A DNA stretch of 42,754 nucleotides from Polynucleobacter sp. 78F-HAINBA (GCF_018882325.1 NZ_JACVOQ010000013.1:1-42754); one strand, 5' to 3'. Numbered from the stretch's first letter, positions 26,436-35,558 are shown. Numbers and translations are program-made. Notes: generated by a model not told the origin, from the sequence alone.

Positions 26436-26797
26436 CCTAAATCAGCTCAATCTAGTCTGTACTCTGGGTCGCCCTAAATGATCTGGATTAACCTCGCTGA
26501 ATAGTAAAGACAGCGCCCATCTATAGTTGGTTTTGGGTCGTTATCGGTCCATTGCTAACGGCATCCTACTATGTCGGTTAACCCGACAACCGTCGTGTTT
26601 CGAGACGCTCACGGCTAATCAGTGCTTAACATTCCCACTCACAACGACCCAATATTGTCTATTGTTCCCAACGGGCTTAAAAATGTCGAATTGGCTTTAG
26701 ACAGGGTTCCTTGGGTGTTAACGATTGGTTATTGGTAAATCGGCAAAAGGCCGATGACTGCTTTCGGCTAATAAGAGGCGGTAGTGTCACCTCTTTT
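26436..26797. other. 362-bp noncoding region between RND operon and cadR
   Basis: No credible gene is present. It holds a 10-bp perfect inverted repeat spanning about 120 bp, a 6-bp hairpin ATCGGC/GCCGAT (26739-26755), and a terminator-like stem at the cadR end. The region is a plausible relic of a mobile element or a structured element. Confidence 0.5.
26533..26652. repeat. Inverted repeat TTGGGTCGTT ... AACGACCCAA with nested palindrome
   Basis: The arms at 26533-26542 and 26643-26652 are perfectly complementary. Between them lies GTCGG-TTAAC-CCGAC (26573-26587) containing the palindrome GGTTAACC. The arrangement could be a small non-autonomous element or a folded RNA. There are no coding signs. 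Confidence 0.5.
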
Positions 26798-26799
26798 TT
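26773..26799 (+). terminator. Terminator-like stem between convergent RND operon and cadR
   Basis: AAGAGG (26773-26778) pairs with CCTCTT (26790-26795), followed by TTTT on the plus strand. It could end rightward transcription from the RND operon; read leftward it sits just after the cadR stop and could also serve cadR, with fewer T residues. The 11-base loop makes it a weak candidate. Confidence 0.4.
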
Positions 26800-27196
26800 A
26801 CTTCACGGGTAGCGATAATTTATTTAAGATCCCGCAATGTGCTGAGTCCTGATTCGCATGACATTGTTTTCTGAGCAGCTTTAATTGTCGCTCAAGTTGG
26901 CGTAGCTCATTAATTCGATTGCTTACACCTTCAATATGGGCATCAAGCAATTCATTTACTGCATCACAGTTTTCATCGGGCAAATCTTTTAAGCGAAGTA
27001 ATTGACGAATTTCACTTAAGGTCATGTCCAGCGAGCGGCAGTGGCGAATAAATGTAAGGCGTTGCAGGTGCTGATCCCCGTAGATTCGGAAGTTACCCTC
27101 AGATCGAGCCGGTTTTGCTAACAAACCCTCTTGTTCATAAAACCGAATAGTTTCCACTTGAGTGCTTGTGGCTGTTGCTAGTTCACCAATTCTCAT
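26798..27196 (-). CDS. cadR: MerR-family metal sensor, CadR/PbrR type
   Basis: The 132-residue regulator starts MRIGELATATSTQVETIRFY with the MerR winged helix, then a long dimer helix and a metal loop. Cysteines at about 77 (DENCDAVNELL), 112 and 119 (RKQCHANQDSAHCG) match the three conserved Cys of CadR/PbrR-type sensors of Cd(II) and Pb(II). MerR proteins bend the promoter with a 19-bp spacer to activate it when metal is bound. That promoter is present in the 98-bp gap toward the divergent cadA gene. A GGAGGTCAA sequence precedes the ATG. Metal choice among Cd, Pb and Zn is not certain. Confidence 0.9.
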   Translation of the reverse strand: MRIGELATATSTQVETIRFYEQEGLLAKPARSEGNFRIYGDQHLQRLTFIRHCRSLDMTLSEIRQLLRLKDLPDENCDAVNELLDAHIEGVSNRINELRQLERQLKLLRKQCHANQDSAHCGILNKLSLPVK

Positions 27197-27232
27197 TTGA
27201 CCTCCAAGTTTTTACATTTTTATTCTAATCCC

Positions 27233-27263
27233 TTGACTCTATAGTTACTATAGGGTGTTAAAT
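27233..27263 (+). promoter_or_regulatory. MerR-type promoter/operator of cadA with 19-bp spacer
   Basis: The -35 box TTGACT (27233-27238) and -10 box TTAAAT (27258-27263) are separated by exactly 19 bp. The spacer contains the dyad CTATAGTTACTATAGGG, which resembles known CadR/PbrR/ZntR operators (CCCTATAGTGGCTACAGGG-like, from memory). The long spacer is the hallmark of MerR-controlled promoters. It lies about 30 bp before the cadA start. Confidence 0.88.
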
Positions 27264-27294
27264 GTTCTATGTCTTCATCATTTAGGTTTCCGCT

Positions 27295-29475
27295 ATGAGC
27301 GAATGCAATACCTCCTGTAGTTGTTCAACATCAACCCCTGTGACAAAGGCTTCTGAAATACCGAGCAAGAATAAGGCCATCTATCGCATTGAAAATATGG
27401 ACTGCCCAACTGAAGAGGCGCTTATTCGCAAAAAGCTAGTTAGTGTAAACGGCATTGAGTCGCTGGACTTTAACTTAATGCAAAGGATACTCACGGTTGG
27501 TCACAATCTCAACTCACTTGACGCTATCGAGTCCGCTTTGGGTTCAATTGGAATGCAGGCGGTGCTACAAAGTGGTCAGACTTCTACAAAGGACAGCTCG
27601 ATTGAGCCTATACCTAAAAAAAATTGGTGGCCATTGGCTGTTGCAGGTATCACTGCAACCTTGGCTGAAATCATGGAATTGCTGCAACTTGGTAATCAGT
27701 GGATTGTCATTGCTCTAGTAATCGCCTCAATTGCTTCAGGTGGCCTGACCACCTATAAAAAGGGCTGGATTGCATTAAAGAATGGCAATCTCAATATCAA
27801 TGCCTTAATGTCAATTGCAGTCACAGGCGCGATGGCGATTGGAAGTTGGCCAGAAGCCGCCATGGTGATGTTCTTATTTACTCTAGCTGAAGTAATTGAA
27901 GCCAAGTCATTAGATCGTGCTCGTAATGCGATTCGTGGCTTATTAGACCTCACCCCTGAAACCGCAACCGTTCAGCAAGCCGATGGCTCTTGGGTGCTAA
28001 CGGATGTAAAGGCTATCGCTTTAGGTGCTTTAGTTCGAGTGCGTCCTGGAGAGCGAATAGCTTTAGACGGCATATTAATAAGTGGTAACTCGGCAGTAAA
28101 TCAAGCGCCAATCACGGGTGAGAGCCTACCGGTCGATAAGATAGTTGGCGATGAGGTATTTGCAGGAACGATCAATCAGACAGGATCGTTCGAATACAAA
28201 GTTACTGCAGAAGCGACTCATTCAACGCTAGCTCGAATTATTCATGCAGTTGAAGCAGCGCAAGGAAGTCGTGCGCCCACCCAGCGTTTTGTTGATCAAT
28301 TCGCCAAGATCTATACGCCAGCTGTTTTTTTGCTTGCGGTGTTAGTCGCTGTTTTGCCTCCATTGTTAATGGCGCAGTCATGGCAAGAGTGGATCTATAA
28401 AGCATTAGTCATGTTAGTGATTGCCTGCCCTTGTGCTTTGGTGATCTCAACACCAGTAACGATTGTGAGTGGCTTAGCAGCCGCTGCAAGAAAAGGCATC
28501 TTAATTAAAGGAGGCGCTTTTTTAGAAGCAGGACGGAGCATGAAGGTCTTAGCAGTAGATAAGACAGGGACACTAACCTACGGGAAGCCTGCACAAACGG
28601 ACTTTTTTGCATTAAGTAGCAATGACAAGCATATTCACGAAATTGCCATCAGTCTTGCAGCGCGATCTGATCATCCCGTATCTCTAGCAATTGCCCATGC
28701 TAATCAAGAGCAAAAGAATGATTTAAAGACTGTAGATAGCTTTGAGGCGATTCTGGGTCGCGGTGTCAAAGGCGTTATTGAGGGTAATTTGTATTACCTT
28801 GGCAATCATCGACTGATTGAAGAATTGGGTTTGTGCTCTGATGATATTGAGAATCGTTTATTACCACTAGAGCAGCAAGGCAAAACGGCCGTATTGCTTA
28901 CCAACCAAACAGAGGTTTTAGCCATTATTGCGGTGGCCGATACTGTTAGAGAAACAAGCAAGCAGGCTATTGATGAGCTTCACCAATTAGGCGTGACTAC
29001 CATCATGCTCACTGGTGACAATCAGCACACCGCTAAGGCAATAGGTAAACAGGTGGGTGTCGATGAGATTATGGGTAATTTATTGCCTGAAGATAAGCTC
29101 AAAATAATTGACAGTCGCCTAAAAAAGGATCCCAATGTAAAGGTAGGCATGGTTGGAGATGGCATTAATGATGCCCCCGCTTTAGCAAGAGCAAGTATTG
29201 GATTTGCGATGGGGGCGGCTGGAACCGATACTGCGATAGAGACTGCTGATGTTGCGCTAATGGATGATGATTTACGCAAGATTGCTACCTTTATTCGGCT
29301 ATCCAAATCAACCGCTCTAATTCTGACTCAAAACATTGTTCTTGCTCTTGGCATTAAAGCTATTTTCCTTGTGCTTACCTTTACAGGGCAAGCCACGATG
29401 TGGATGGCGGTATTTGCGGATATGGGTGCGAGCTTGCTAGTAGTGGCAAATGGATTGCGGTTATTAAGAAGCTAG
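27295..29475 (+). CDS. cadA: Cd/Zn/Pb-exporting P1B-type ATPase
   Basis: This 726-residue inner-membrane pump exports divalent soft metals from the cytoplasm. The N-terminus is Cys-rich (CNTSCSCST), followed by one HMA-like domain with YRIENMDCPTEEALIRKK; the motif is DCPTEE rather than CxxC, as in ZntA/CadA relatives. The membrane CPC motif is Cys378-Pro-Cys380, the phosphorylation motif DKTGTLT begins at Asp422, and the HP motif is [21 protein letters not shown] closes the P domain. It is divergent from cadR, with a matching promoter. The stop is followed after 41 bp by a Met-rich exported protein. Confidence 0.94.
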   Translation: MSECNTSCSCSTSTPVTKASEIPSKNKAIYRIENMDCPTEEALIRKKLVSVNGIESLDFNLMQRILTVGHNLNSLDAIESALGSIGMQAVLQSGQTSTKDSSIEPIPKKNWWPLAVAGITATLAEIMELLQLGNQWIVIALVIASIASGGLTTYKKGWIALKNGNLNINALMSIAVTGAMAIGSWPEAAMVMFLFTLAEVIEAKSLDRARNAIRGLLDLTPETATVQQADGSWVLTDVKAIALGALVRVRPGERIALDGILISGNSAVNQAPITGESLPVDKIVGDEVFAGTINQTGSFEYKVTAEATHSTLARIIHAVEAAQGSRAPTQRFVDQFAKIYTPAVFLLAVLVAVLPPLLMAQSWQEWIYKALVMLVIACPCALVISTPVTIVSGLAAAARKGILIKGGAFLEAGRSMKVLAVDKTGTLTYGKPAQTDFFALSSNDKHIHEIAISLAARSDHPVSLAIAHANQEQKNDLKTVDSFEAILGRGVKGVIEGNLYYLGNHRLIEELGLCSDDIENRLLPLEQQGKTAVLLTNQTEVLAIIAVADTVRETSKQAIDELHQLGVTTIMLTGDNQHTAKAIGKQVGVDEIMGNLLPEDKLKIIDSRLKKDPNVKVGMVGDGINDAPALARASIGFAMGAAGTDTAIETADVALMDDDLRKIATFIRLSKSTALILTQNIVLALGIKAIFLVLTFTGQATMWMAVFADMGASLLVVANGLRLLRS

Positions 29476-29516
29476 GTGTTAGTTCATATCAAGCAGTTAA
29501 CTCAAGGAGTACTAAA

Positions 29517-30017
29517 ATGAAAAAGCTAGGATGGGTTGCGATTTTAAGTTTAGGTGTTTTACTAAGTGCGCCCGTTTTGGCGCAAACAGCAGGGGCGGGC
29601 ACTAAAGCCTCACAGACACAACAAAAAAATGTTGATGTAGCGGAGTTTGATAAGCAAGCCGCTCAAATTCAAGAGAACTTTAAAAAGATGCAACAGCAGA
29701 TGGATCAGATCCGTGCAACTCAAGATCCGCAAGAAAGGCAAAAGCTGATGCAGGCTCACTGGAGCACAATGCAGGGCAACATGAATATGATGCAAGGCAT
29801 GTGGGGTTCGGGAATGATGGGTTGTTGTGGTGGTAACGGCGGCATGATGGGTGGACACATGATGGGTTGGAATGGTATGGGCCCCTATTACTCTAAATTA
29901 ACACCTGAGCAGTTAAAGCAACGCCAATACATGATGGATCAATACATGGGTATGCAGCAGAACATGATGAACCAAATGATGCAGCAGAACTATATGTGGA
30001 TGGATCGGTCAAGGTAG
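29517..30017 (+). CDS. Met/Gly-rich exported protein, unknown function
   Basis: From the ATG at 29517 (AAGGAG upstream) the protein has 166 residues. A signal peptide (about 1-23, ending PVLAQ) leads to a helical section with many Gln and Met (FKKMQQQMDQIRATQDPQER). A Gly/Met/Cys patch (GMMGCCGGNGGMMGGHMMGW) and a Met/Gln-rich tail follow. A longer frame reaching back into cadA lacks a signal and is unlikely. The make-up recalls periplasmic metal-stress proteins of the CpxP/ZraP kind (from memory, no match shown) and suggests binding of soft metals. It probably shares the cadA transcript. Confidence 0.72.
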   Translation: MKKLGWVAILSLGVLLSAPVLAQTAGAGTKASQTQQKNVDVAEFDKQAAQIQENFKKMQQQMDQIRATQDPQERQKLMQAHWSTMQGNMNMMQGMWGSGMMGCCGGNGGMMGGHMMGWNGMGPYYSKLTPEQLKQRQYMMDQYMGMQQNMMNQMMQQNYMWMDRSR

Positions 30018-30053
30018 TAACACACTAGGGGGATGAGTTTCTGGACTTGTCCT

Positions 30054-30069
30054 CCAAGGTCTCCCTTGG
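30054..30069. repeat. Perfect 6-bp hairpin between the two metal islands
   Basis: CCAAGG (30054-30059) and CCTTGG (30064-30069) flank the loop TCTC. No T run follows, so it is not a classic terminator. The 146-bp gap (30018-30163) lies next to the recombinase gene, so a recombination or attachment site is possible. A second inverted pair, CTGCG and CGCAG, lies near 30130-30152. Confidence 0.3.
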
Positions 30070-30163
30070 GTCGAATTGAGCCTATCGCCCAAAGTCCATC
30101 TGACTGTCTGGTTATGAGGGAGGGGTAGACTGCGGCGATGGCATTAACGCAGCCTCCCCAATT

Positions 30164-30787
30164 TCAAACCTCAGTTTGTTCTGCCATCTCTAAAGCATCA
30201 TCCACTTCAATGCCTAGGTAACGAACTGTACTTTCCAGCTTGGTATGACCCAGCAGCAACTGAATTGCTCGTAGGTTTTTAGTCCGGCGATAGATTAAAG
30301 AAACCTTAGTGCGGCGCATGGTGTGCGTTCCATAGTTTGCTGATTCCAAGCCAATAGAGCTAACCCAACTATGCACAATCCTAGCGTACTGCCTAGTCGA
30401 TAAATGTGGGGATTCTTTAATCCGACTGGGGAATAGATAATCCTCCAGGTGCAAACCATCCGCCTGAATCCATTGCTCAACTGCAGTCCTTGTTAATTCA
30501 GTAATTTCAAACTGAACTGGTCGATGGGTCTTTTGTTGCAATATGTTGGCTCTAGATGAAACATGGTCTCCAGTCGCGATATCTCGAACTTTTAACTTAA
30601 CTAGGTCACAAGCTCTTAATTTGCTGTCGATAGCCAAATTAAATAAAGCTAAATCCCGCTTGTTGCCATTTAGCTGTAGTCGGACCCGAATGGCCCAAAT
30701 ATCTTTTAACTTAAGTGGTGCTTTCTGCCCTGTCAGTTTGCCTTTGTTCCAGGGTTCTTTATGCGTAGTTGCAATAAGCTGTTCCAT
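30164..30787 (-). CDS. Short tyrosine recombinase / integrase
   Basis: The 207-residue protein is a catalytic-domain-sized tyrosine recombinase. The residues are all visible: Arg58 (DSKLRACDL), Lys86 (LQQKTHRPV), His155-x-x-Arg158 (HTMRRTK), His181 (LLLGHTKLEST) and Tyr190 (VRYLGIE). It lacks the usual N-terminal core-binding domain of phage integrases and is close in size to FimB/FimE. It lies between the cadmium/zinc island and the copper island, so I infer it moved or rearranged one of them. The gene appears intact. No target site was identified with confidence. Confidence 0.9.
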   Translation of the reverse strand: MEQLIATTHKEPWNKGKLTGQKAPLKLKDIWAIRVRLQLNGNKRDLALFNLAIDSKLRACDLVKLKVRDIATGDHVSSRANILQQKTHRPVQFEITELTRTAVEQWIQADGLHLEDYLFPSRIKESPHLSTRQYARIVHSWVSSIGLESANYGTHTMRRTKVSLIYRRTKNLRAIQLLLGHTKLESTVRYLGIEVDDALEMAEQTEV

Positions 30788-30972
30788 GACATTCTCCTTA
30801 TGTGAAAGGGAATACCACTTTGCGCTGAATTAATGGCATCAGCAAGGACTCTAGAAATCTCAAAAGCAGCCATTCAAGCTAGTTAGCTACTGGAGGCAAA
30901 TATCGACCCAAAGCAGACCATCAATTCAATAATCTGAGTACGCTAACTCTCACCCAAAACTGAGCGACCTGC
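30788..30972. other. 185-bp gap between integrase and copper operon
   Basis: I see no gene. A purine-rich GGAGAATGTC sequence near 30787-30795 is the integrase ribosome binding site. A CGACCCAAAGCAGACC word (30906-30921) resembles GGGTCG-containing words in other gaps of the metal region (26465, 26535, 30070), but I cannot show it is a repeat family. Confidence 0.3.
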
Positions 30973-31203
30973 TTAACGTAAGTCTTTATTTAACTGATCC
31001 ACAATCTCGGCCCAATCAGCATCTAAAAGCAACTCATCACGAAGAAGCCTTGCTTGAGATGGTGTCCAGAATGGTGCATCCGCTAATTCAATCGCTTCAT
31101 CTAAAGGCGCATGCCGATCAATGAATGCCTTAATACTATTACCATCAGAAGGTAGTCCTAATTGAAGGAATAACTCAGAGAATGGATGAAATGACTTTTC
31201 CAT
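30973..31203 (-). CDS. DUF2789 family protein
   Basis: I chose the ATG at 31203, giving 76 residues (MEKSFHPFSELFLQLGLP); a longer frame runs back into the ATPase gene. The pattern matches DUF2789: a helical start, IKAFIDRHAPLDEAIELAD, APFWTPSQARLLRDELL and DADWAEIVDQLN. No function is known for the family. There is no signal peptide. It begins 2 bp after the copA stop, so it is the last gene of the copper operon, in front of the integrase. Confidence 0.82.
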   Translation of the reverse strand: MEKSFHPFSELFLQLGLPSDGNSIKAFIDRHAPLDEAIELADAPFWTPSQARLLRDELLLDADWAEIVDQLNKDLR

Positions 31204-31205
31204 GA

Positions 31206-33554
31206 TTAATTTCTCCTTAAACGTAACGCATTTGTAATGACCGAGGCTGAGCTCAAGCTCATGGCAAGTGCAGCAATTAATGGTGAGAGTAACCATCCAG
31301 TGAAAGGATATAAGAGACCAGCAGCAATAGGAATGCCCAGTGCGTTATAAAGAAACGCAAACACTAGGTTTTGCTTCATATTGCCTACCGTATCGTCTGA
31401 AAGCGACTTAGCAATCGCAATACCTCTGAGATCACCTTTAACTAAAGTAATTTGGGCGCTATTCATAGCAACGTCAGTACCGGTGCCCATAGCAATACCA
31501 ACATTGGCTTTTGCTAAAGCTGGAGCATCATTGATGCCATCACCTGCCATTGCAACAATCCGACCTTCATTTTGTAGTCGAGTTACCAATTCGAGCTTAT
31601 CTGCTGGCTTAACCTCTCCATAGACCTCTTCAATCCCAAGGCGCTTGCCAACAGATTTAGCAGTTGTTAATCCATCTCCAGTTGCCATCACAATTCGCAA
31701 TCCCGCCTCTCTTAAGGTTTGCAAAGCCTCTGGCGTAGTAGCCTTAATAGGATCAGAGACAGCTAAAAGTCCAGCAAGCTTTCCGTTGATAGCTAAATGC
31801 ATCACGCTAGCGCCTTCAGAGCGGAGCTCCTCTGCTTGGGCTTTCAAAATATCAACAGAAACTCCCAGCTTATCCATCAATGCAGTATTACCCAACGCCA
31901 AATGAAACAAGCCAACGCTACCTTGAACTCCAATTCCTGAACTTGATTCAAAGTTTTCGGGTTTCTCTAATGGCAAATTGCGGTCTCTTGCGGCGCGAAC
32001 AATTGCATCGGCAAGGGGATGCTCACTGCCCTGATCAAGACTTCCTGCAAGCTTTAAGACCTCATTACCATCAAAGCTGGGCGCAGGAATAACTCTATCA
32101 AAAATTGGCTTACCCTCTGTTAAGGTGCCTGTTTTATCAATAATGAGGGTGTTCACCTTACGAAGATTTTCAATGGCCGCAGCGTCGCGGAACAAAATTC
32201 CCTTTGTCGCCCCTTTACCAGTAGCAACCATAATCGACATTGGCGTGGCAAGACCTAGTGCACAAGGGCAAGCAATGATTAATACCGAAACCGCATTGAT
32301 TAAACCAAAGACCCAACTTGGTTCGGGGCCAAAGATCCCCCAAATGAAAAAAGTCAGTAAAGCTATCGCTACAACCGTTACGACAAAATATCCCGCAACA
32401 ATATCTGCCATTCGCTGCATTGGTGCTCTGGAGCGTTGGGCTTGAGCTACCATTTGCACAATTTGAGCCAGCATGGTTGATGAACCAACACGCTCGGCTT
32501 TAATAATCAATGCGCCATTGGTATTCATCGTTGCTCCAATCACACGATCACCGATACGCTTAGTAACTGGCAATGGCTCCCCGGTAAGCATGGATTCATC
32601 AAGCGCACTAGAGCCTTCAACAATGACGCCATCAACAGGCACTTTTTCACCTGGGCGCACCCTCAATAAGTCTTCAATATGAACATTTGATAAAGGAATA
32701 TCTTCCTCAGATCCATCGCCCTTAATTCTTCTAGCTGTTTTAGGCGCTAAGCCCAGCAAGGATTTAATTGCCGCAGAAGTTTGTGAACGTGCCTTTAGTT
32801 CCAACACCTGACCAAGCAGAGTCAATGAAATAATGACGGCGGCTGCCTCAAAATACACACCAATCCTGCCCATAGACATAAAGGAAGCAGGAAATACTTG
32901 TGGAGCTACCGTAGCAACAACGCTATACAAAAATGCAGCACCTGTTCCCAATCCAATCAAAGTCCACATATTTGGACTGCGATTGGCTATGGATTGCCAG
33001 CCTCGATGAAAGAATGGCCATCCTGCCCATATAACAATTGGTAAGGATAGGAATAATTCAACCCAGGTTTGGGTTTGAGACTCTAGTAGATTAAGTTTAT
33101 GGCCAAACATCGCAAGGACAGTCACCACTGTCGTCAAAGGCAGCGTCCACCAAAATCGTCTTTGAAAATCAACTAATTCTGGATTTTCTTCTTCCTCTAA
33201 TTCAGGCAACAGAGGCTCTAAACTCATTCCACAAATTGGGCAATTACCTGGTTGATTCTGCCGAATTTGCGGATGCATGGGGCAGGTATAAATTGTGCCG
33301 GCCACCGAAGCAGGCGACTCTGAGTCCTTTAGTCCCCCATCTAGATACTTGCTGGGCGCTCCAATAAATTTTTCTTTACAACCATTGCTGCAAAAATAAT
33401 ACGCAATATTCTTAAGCGAGTAACTATGCTTAGACTGAGAAGTGACCGCCATCCCACAAACAGGATCCTTCAAGGAATTTTCATCCGAAGAATGTTCGTG
33501 ATGGGAGTGATCGTGTCCATGCTCATGATGATTGTTCTCATTGTGATTACTCAT
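31206..33554 (-). CDS. copA: Copper-exporting P1B-type ATPase
   Basis: The 782-residue inner-membrane pump exports Cu(I) (or Ag). The N-terminus is very His-rich ([18 protein letters not shown]), then a YHS domain (about 30-72, DPVCGM and FCSNGC), then a heavy-metal-binding domain (about 88-113, TCPMHPQI and CPICGM). There is no CxxC HMA domain, which differs from classical CopA and resembles the SilP/CopB-style group. The membrane motif is Cys429-Pro-Cys431 ([11 protein letters not shown]), as in Cu(I) pumps. [18 protein letters not shown] and [11 protein letters not shown] are present. The gene is in the copper operon, 17 bp after a TPM gene. Confidence 0.93.
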   Translation of the reverse strand: MSNHNENNHHEHGHDHSHHEHSSDENSLKDPVCGMAVTSQSKHSYSLKNIAYYFCSNGCKEKFIGAPSKYLDGGLKDSESPASVAGTIYTCPMHPQIRQNQPGNCPICGMSLEPLLPELEEEENPELVDFQRRFWWTLPLTTVVTVLAMFGHKLNLLESQTQTWVELFLSLPIVIWAGWPFFHRGWQSIANRSPNMWTLIGLGTGAAFLYSVVATVAPQVFPASFMSMGRIGVYFEAAAVIISLTLLGQVLELKARSQTSAAIKSLLGLAPKTARRIKGDGSEEDIPLSNVHIEDLLRVRPGEKVPVDGVIVEGSSALDESMLTGEPLPVTKRIGDRVIGATMNTNGALIIKAERVGSSTMLAQIVQMVAQAQRSRAPMQRMADIVAGYFVVTVVAIALLTFFIWGIFGPEPSWVFGLINAVSVLIIACPCALGLATPMSIMVATGKGATKGILFRDAAAIENLRKVNTLIIDKTGTLTEGKPIFDRVIPAPSFDGNEVLKLAGSLDQGSEHPLADAIVRAARDRNLPLEKPENFESSSGIGVQGSVGLFHLALGNTALMDKLGVSVDILKAQAEELRSEGASVMHLAINGKLAGLLAVSDPIKATTPEALQTLREAGLRIVMATGDGLTTAKSVGKRLGIEEVYGEVKPADKLELVTRLQNEGRIVAMAGDGINDAPALAKANVGIAMGTGTDVAMNSAQITLVKGDLRGIAIAKSLSDDTVGNMKQNLVFAFLYNALGIPIAAGLLYPFTGWLLSPLIAALAMSLSSASVITNALRLRRN

Positions 33555-33571
33555 TGCAAATCCTTGTTTAC

Positions 33572-34081
33572 CTAATTCATTAAAACTGGCGTATCTGGGA
33601 TTTCATTATCTGAAGATGATTTACCTGGGAATTGACTTTGCAATAGTTGACTCACCATTTCAATTCCAGACAAAATGCCAGCCTGATATTCATTGAGCGC
33701 AAATTTGGATTCGATCTCATGACAAATAACATCCCACGCACTGGCATCTGCATTTGAATGAATGCCTCTATCGGCAATTATCTCTACAGCATGATCGGCT
33801 AATAAAATATAAATGAGCACCCCATTATTGTGCTCGGTATCCCAAACTCTCAGATTGGTAAAGACTTCAATTGCGCGATCTCTAGGGCTTAAGTCTTTTA
33901 ACAAGGCAAGCGTATCCAGGGCACCTTCCACGGCAAAACAGATTTGACCCGAATGTTGAGCCTCACTATCTCGAATCGCATTTGTTATTGCGGCAAGATC
34001 ATCCTTGGAAAAGCATTTCTCTACCTTGCGACTATGAGACCAGAGATGTTTTATTAATCGATTCATATTCATGCTTACCAT
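33572..34081 (-). CDS. TPM-domain protein, cytoplasmic form
   Basis: The protein has about 169 residues (ATG at 34081; an internal ATG at 34072 is better spaced from GGGGAG). It shows the TPM fold pattern [21 protein letters not shown], then [20 protein letters not shown] and [10 protein letters not shown]. There is no signal peptide or membrane span. TPM proteins often occur as a pair with a signal-bearing TPM protein and LemA, as here. The start overlaps the previous TPM gene by a few bases. The role of the family is not settled. Confidence 0.85.
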   Translation of the reverse strand: MVSMNMNRLIKHLWSHSRKVEKCFSKDDLAAITNAIRDSEAQHSGQICFAVEGALDTLALLKDLSPRDRAIEVFTNLRVWDTEHNNGVLIYILLADHAVEIIADRGIHSNADASAWDVICHEIESKFALNEYQAGILSGIEMVSQLLQSQFPGKSSSDNEIPDTPVLMN

Positions 34082-34941
34082 CTCCCCGAGGAGCCACCGC
34101 CACCAAAGCCGCCACCGCCACCACTAAATCCACCCCCGCCACCATGACCTCCTCCACTGCTATAGCCACCAAAGCCATGTCTACCCAACCCCATTCCGGA
34201 TAGAGCAACGACCAATGCCACAACACCGGCGATTAAGGCCATAGAAAACGCACCGAACATAAACCAGGCGATAAGAGCTACAAATCCTCCAGTAACTAGG
34301 GATCCAGGCAACCTGCCGAGCATCGATCGTAAGATTCCACCAAGCACTAAAGCCACAATAAAAATGATTGGTAAAAACGAACGAATATCCCCGGGGTCAC
34401 GCATTTCTGTATTAGTTGGGTTTGGCGCTGGTAACGCCTCACCATCAACCACGCTAATCACAGCGTTTAGGCCATCCGTAATGCCGCCATAAAAATCCTG
34501 CTGTTTGAATCGGGGCACAATGATTTGGTCGATGATTCGCTTGCTAGTTGCATCAGTTAATACTCCTTCAAGGCCGTAACCTACCTCAATCCGAAGGGCT
34601 CTATCCGCTTTAGCAATAATCAGAATCGCACCATCATCTACTTTTTTCCGTCCAATCTTCCATTGCTCAGCTACGCGAATAGCATATTGCTCAATAGCTT
34701 CAGGGGCTGTAGATTGCACCATTAACACCACAATCTGACTACCCTTTTTAGCCTCAAAATTACTTAAGGTTTGATCTAGAGAGCCAATCTGACTGGGTGT
34801 AAGAGTACCTGTTTGATCAATGACCCTCCCTGATAAAGCTGGCACCGTCTGCTGCGCCACAGAAAACTGAGGCCAGCAGAGCAGCGCCAAAAGCGATAGC
34901 AAGGCGAATAGGCGTTTAGGCAGCCAGAAGATGCGGGTCAC
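34075..34941 (-). CDS. YgcG-like TPM-domain membrane protein
   Basis: The 288-residue protein begins with a GTG codon, preceded by TTGGAG. A signal peptide (about 12-30) leads to the TPM domain (about 33-165: DQTGTLTPSQIGSL, GSQIVVLMVQST, KVDDGAILIIAKADRALRI, then VGYGLEGVLTD). Two or three membrane segments follow (about 185-255), ending in a long Gly/Ser/Phe tail (GGGGFSGGGGGFGGGGSSG). This is the usual build of YgcG-type proteins. It stands 14 bp after lemA. The function is unknown; membrane or envelope homeostasis is an inference from co-occurrence. Confidence 0.9.
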   Translation of the reverse strand: MTRIFWLPKRLFALLSLLALLCWPQFSVAQQTVPALSGRVIDQTGTLTPSQIGSLDQTLSNFEAKKGSQIVVLMVQSTAPEAIEQYAIRVAEQWKIGRKKVDDGAILIIAKADRALRIEVGYGLEGVLTDATSKRIIDQIIVPRFKQQDFYGGITDGLNAVISVVDGEALPAPNPTNTEMRDPGDIRSFLPIIFIVALVLGGILRSMLGRLPGSLVTGGFVALIAWFMFGAFSMALIAGVVALVVALSGMGLGRHGFGGYSSGGGHGGGGGFSGGGGGFGGGGSSGRW

Positions 34942-34955
34942 GAAAGTTGCTCCAA

Positions 34956-35558
34956 TTATTTCGCCGCAGGAGTATCAAATGAAACGCTAGGAGGGGTTGC
35001 TAATTCCTTTTCATTCTCAACGGCAAAGTTTGCCTTAGCTTTATAACCAAAGACCATTGCTGTTAAGTTAGATGGGAATGAGCGAATCGTGACGTTGTAC
35101 TCCTGTACAGATTTAATGTAACGATTACGAGCAACTGTAATGCGATTTTCAGTGCCCTCTAATTGCGCTTGCAAATCTCTAAACCCTTGATTTGCTCGTA
35201 AGCTCGGGTAATTTTCTGAAACGACTAATAGTCTGGATAAAGCCGAAGTGAGCTGTCCTTGCGCTTGCTGGAATTTCTGGAAAGCTTCTGGGTTATTTAC
35301 CAAATCAGGAGTAGCTTGAATTGAGGTCGCTTTAGATCTAGCCTCTACAACCTTAGTGAGGGTATCTTGCTCAAACTTAGCTTCGCCTTTGACCGTGCTT
35401 ACTAGATTAGGAATCAGGTCGGCTCTACGCTGATATTGATTCAATACCTCAGACCAGCTAGAAGTTACCTGCTCATCTTGGGACTGAATTTGGTTATACC
35501 CGCAACCTGATAACAATACCGCTGATAATGCCAGCAGGCCAATGAGATATTTACGCAT
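34956..35558 (-). CDS. lemA: LemA family lipoprotein
   Basis: The 200-residue protein begins with a lipoprotein signal (GLLALSAVLLSGCG) with the lipobox Cys at about 19. The rest is alpha-helical with the LemA pattern WSEVLNQYQRRADLIPNLV and YPSLRANQGFRDLQAQLEG, then ENRITVARNRYIKSVQEYN. LemA proteins have no settled function. The gene opens the LemA-TPM-TPM trio. An 86-bp gap separates it from the HMA protein upstream, so the trio may have its own promoter, but the trio lies inside the copper island. Confidence 0.92.
   Translation of the reverse strand: MRKYLIGLLALSAVLLSGCGYNQIQSQDEQVTSSWSEVLNQYQRRADLIPNLVSTVKGEAKFEQDTLTKVVEARSKATSIQATPDLVNNPEAFQKFQQAQGQLTSALSRLLVVSENYPSLRANQGFRDLQAQLEGTENRITVARNRYIKSVQEYNVTIRSFPSNLTAMVFGYKAKANFAVENEKELATPPSVSFDTPAAK

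Noticed and set aside
30054..30069. Hairpin as a rho-independent terminator for cadA
   Set aside because: No T run follows the stem on either strand; kept only as an inverted repeat.
31381..32682. Several plus-strand frames inside the copper ATPase gene
   Set aside because: They mirror conserved ATPase codons on the other strand and have no start signals or domains.
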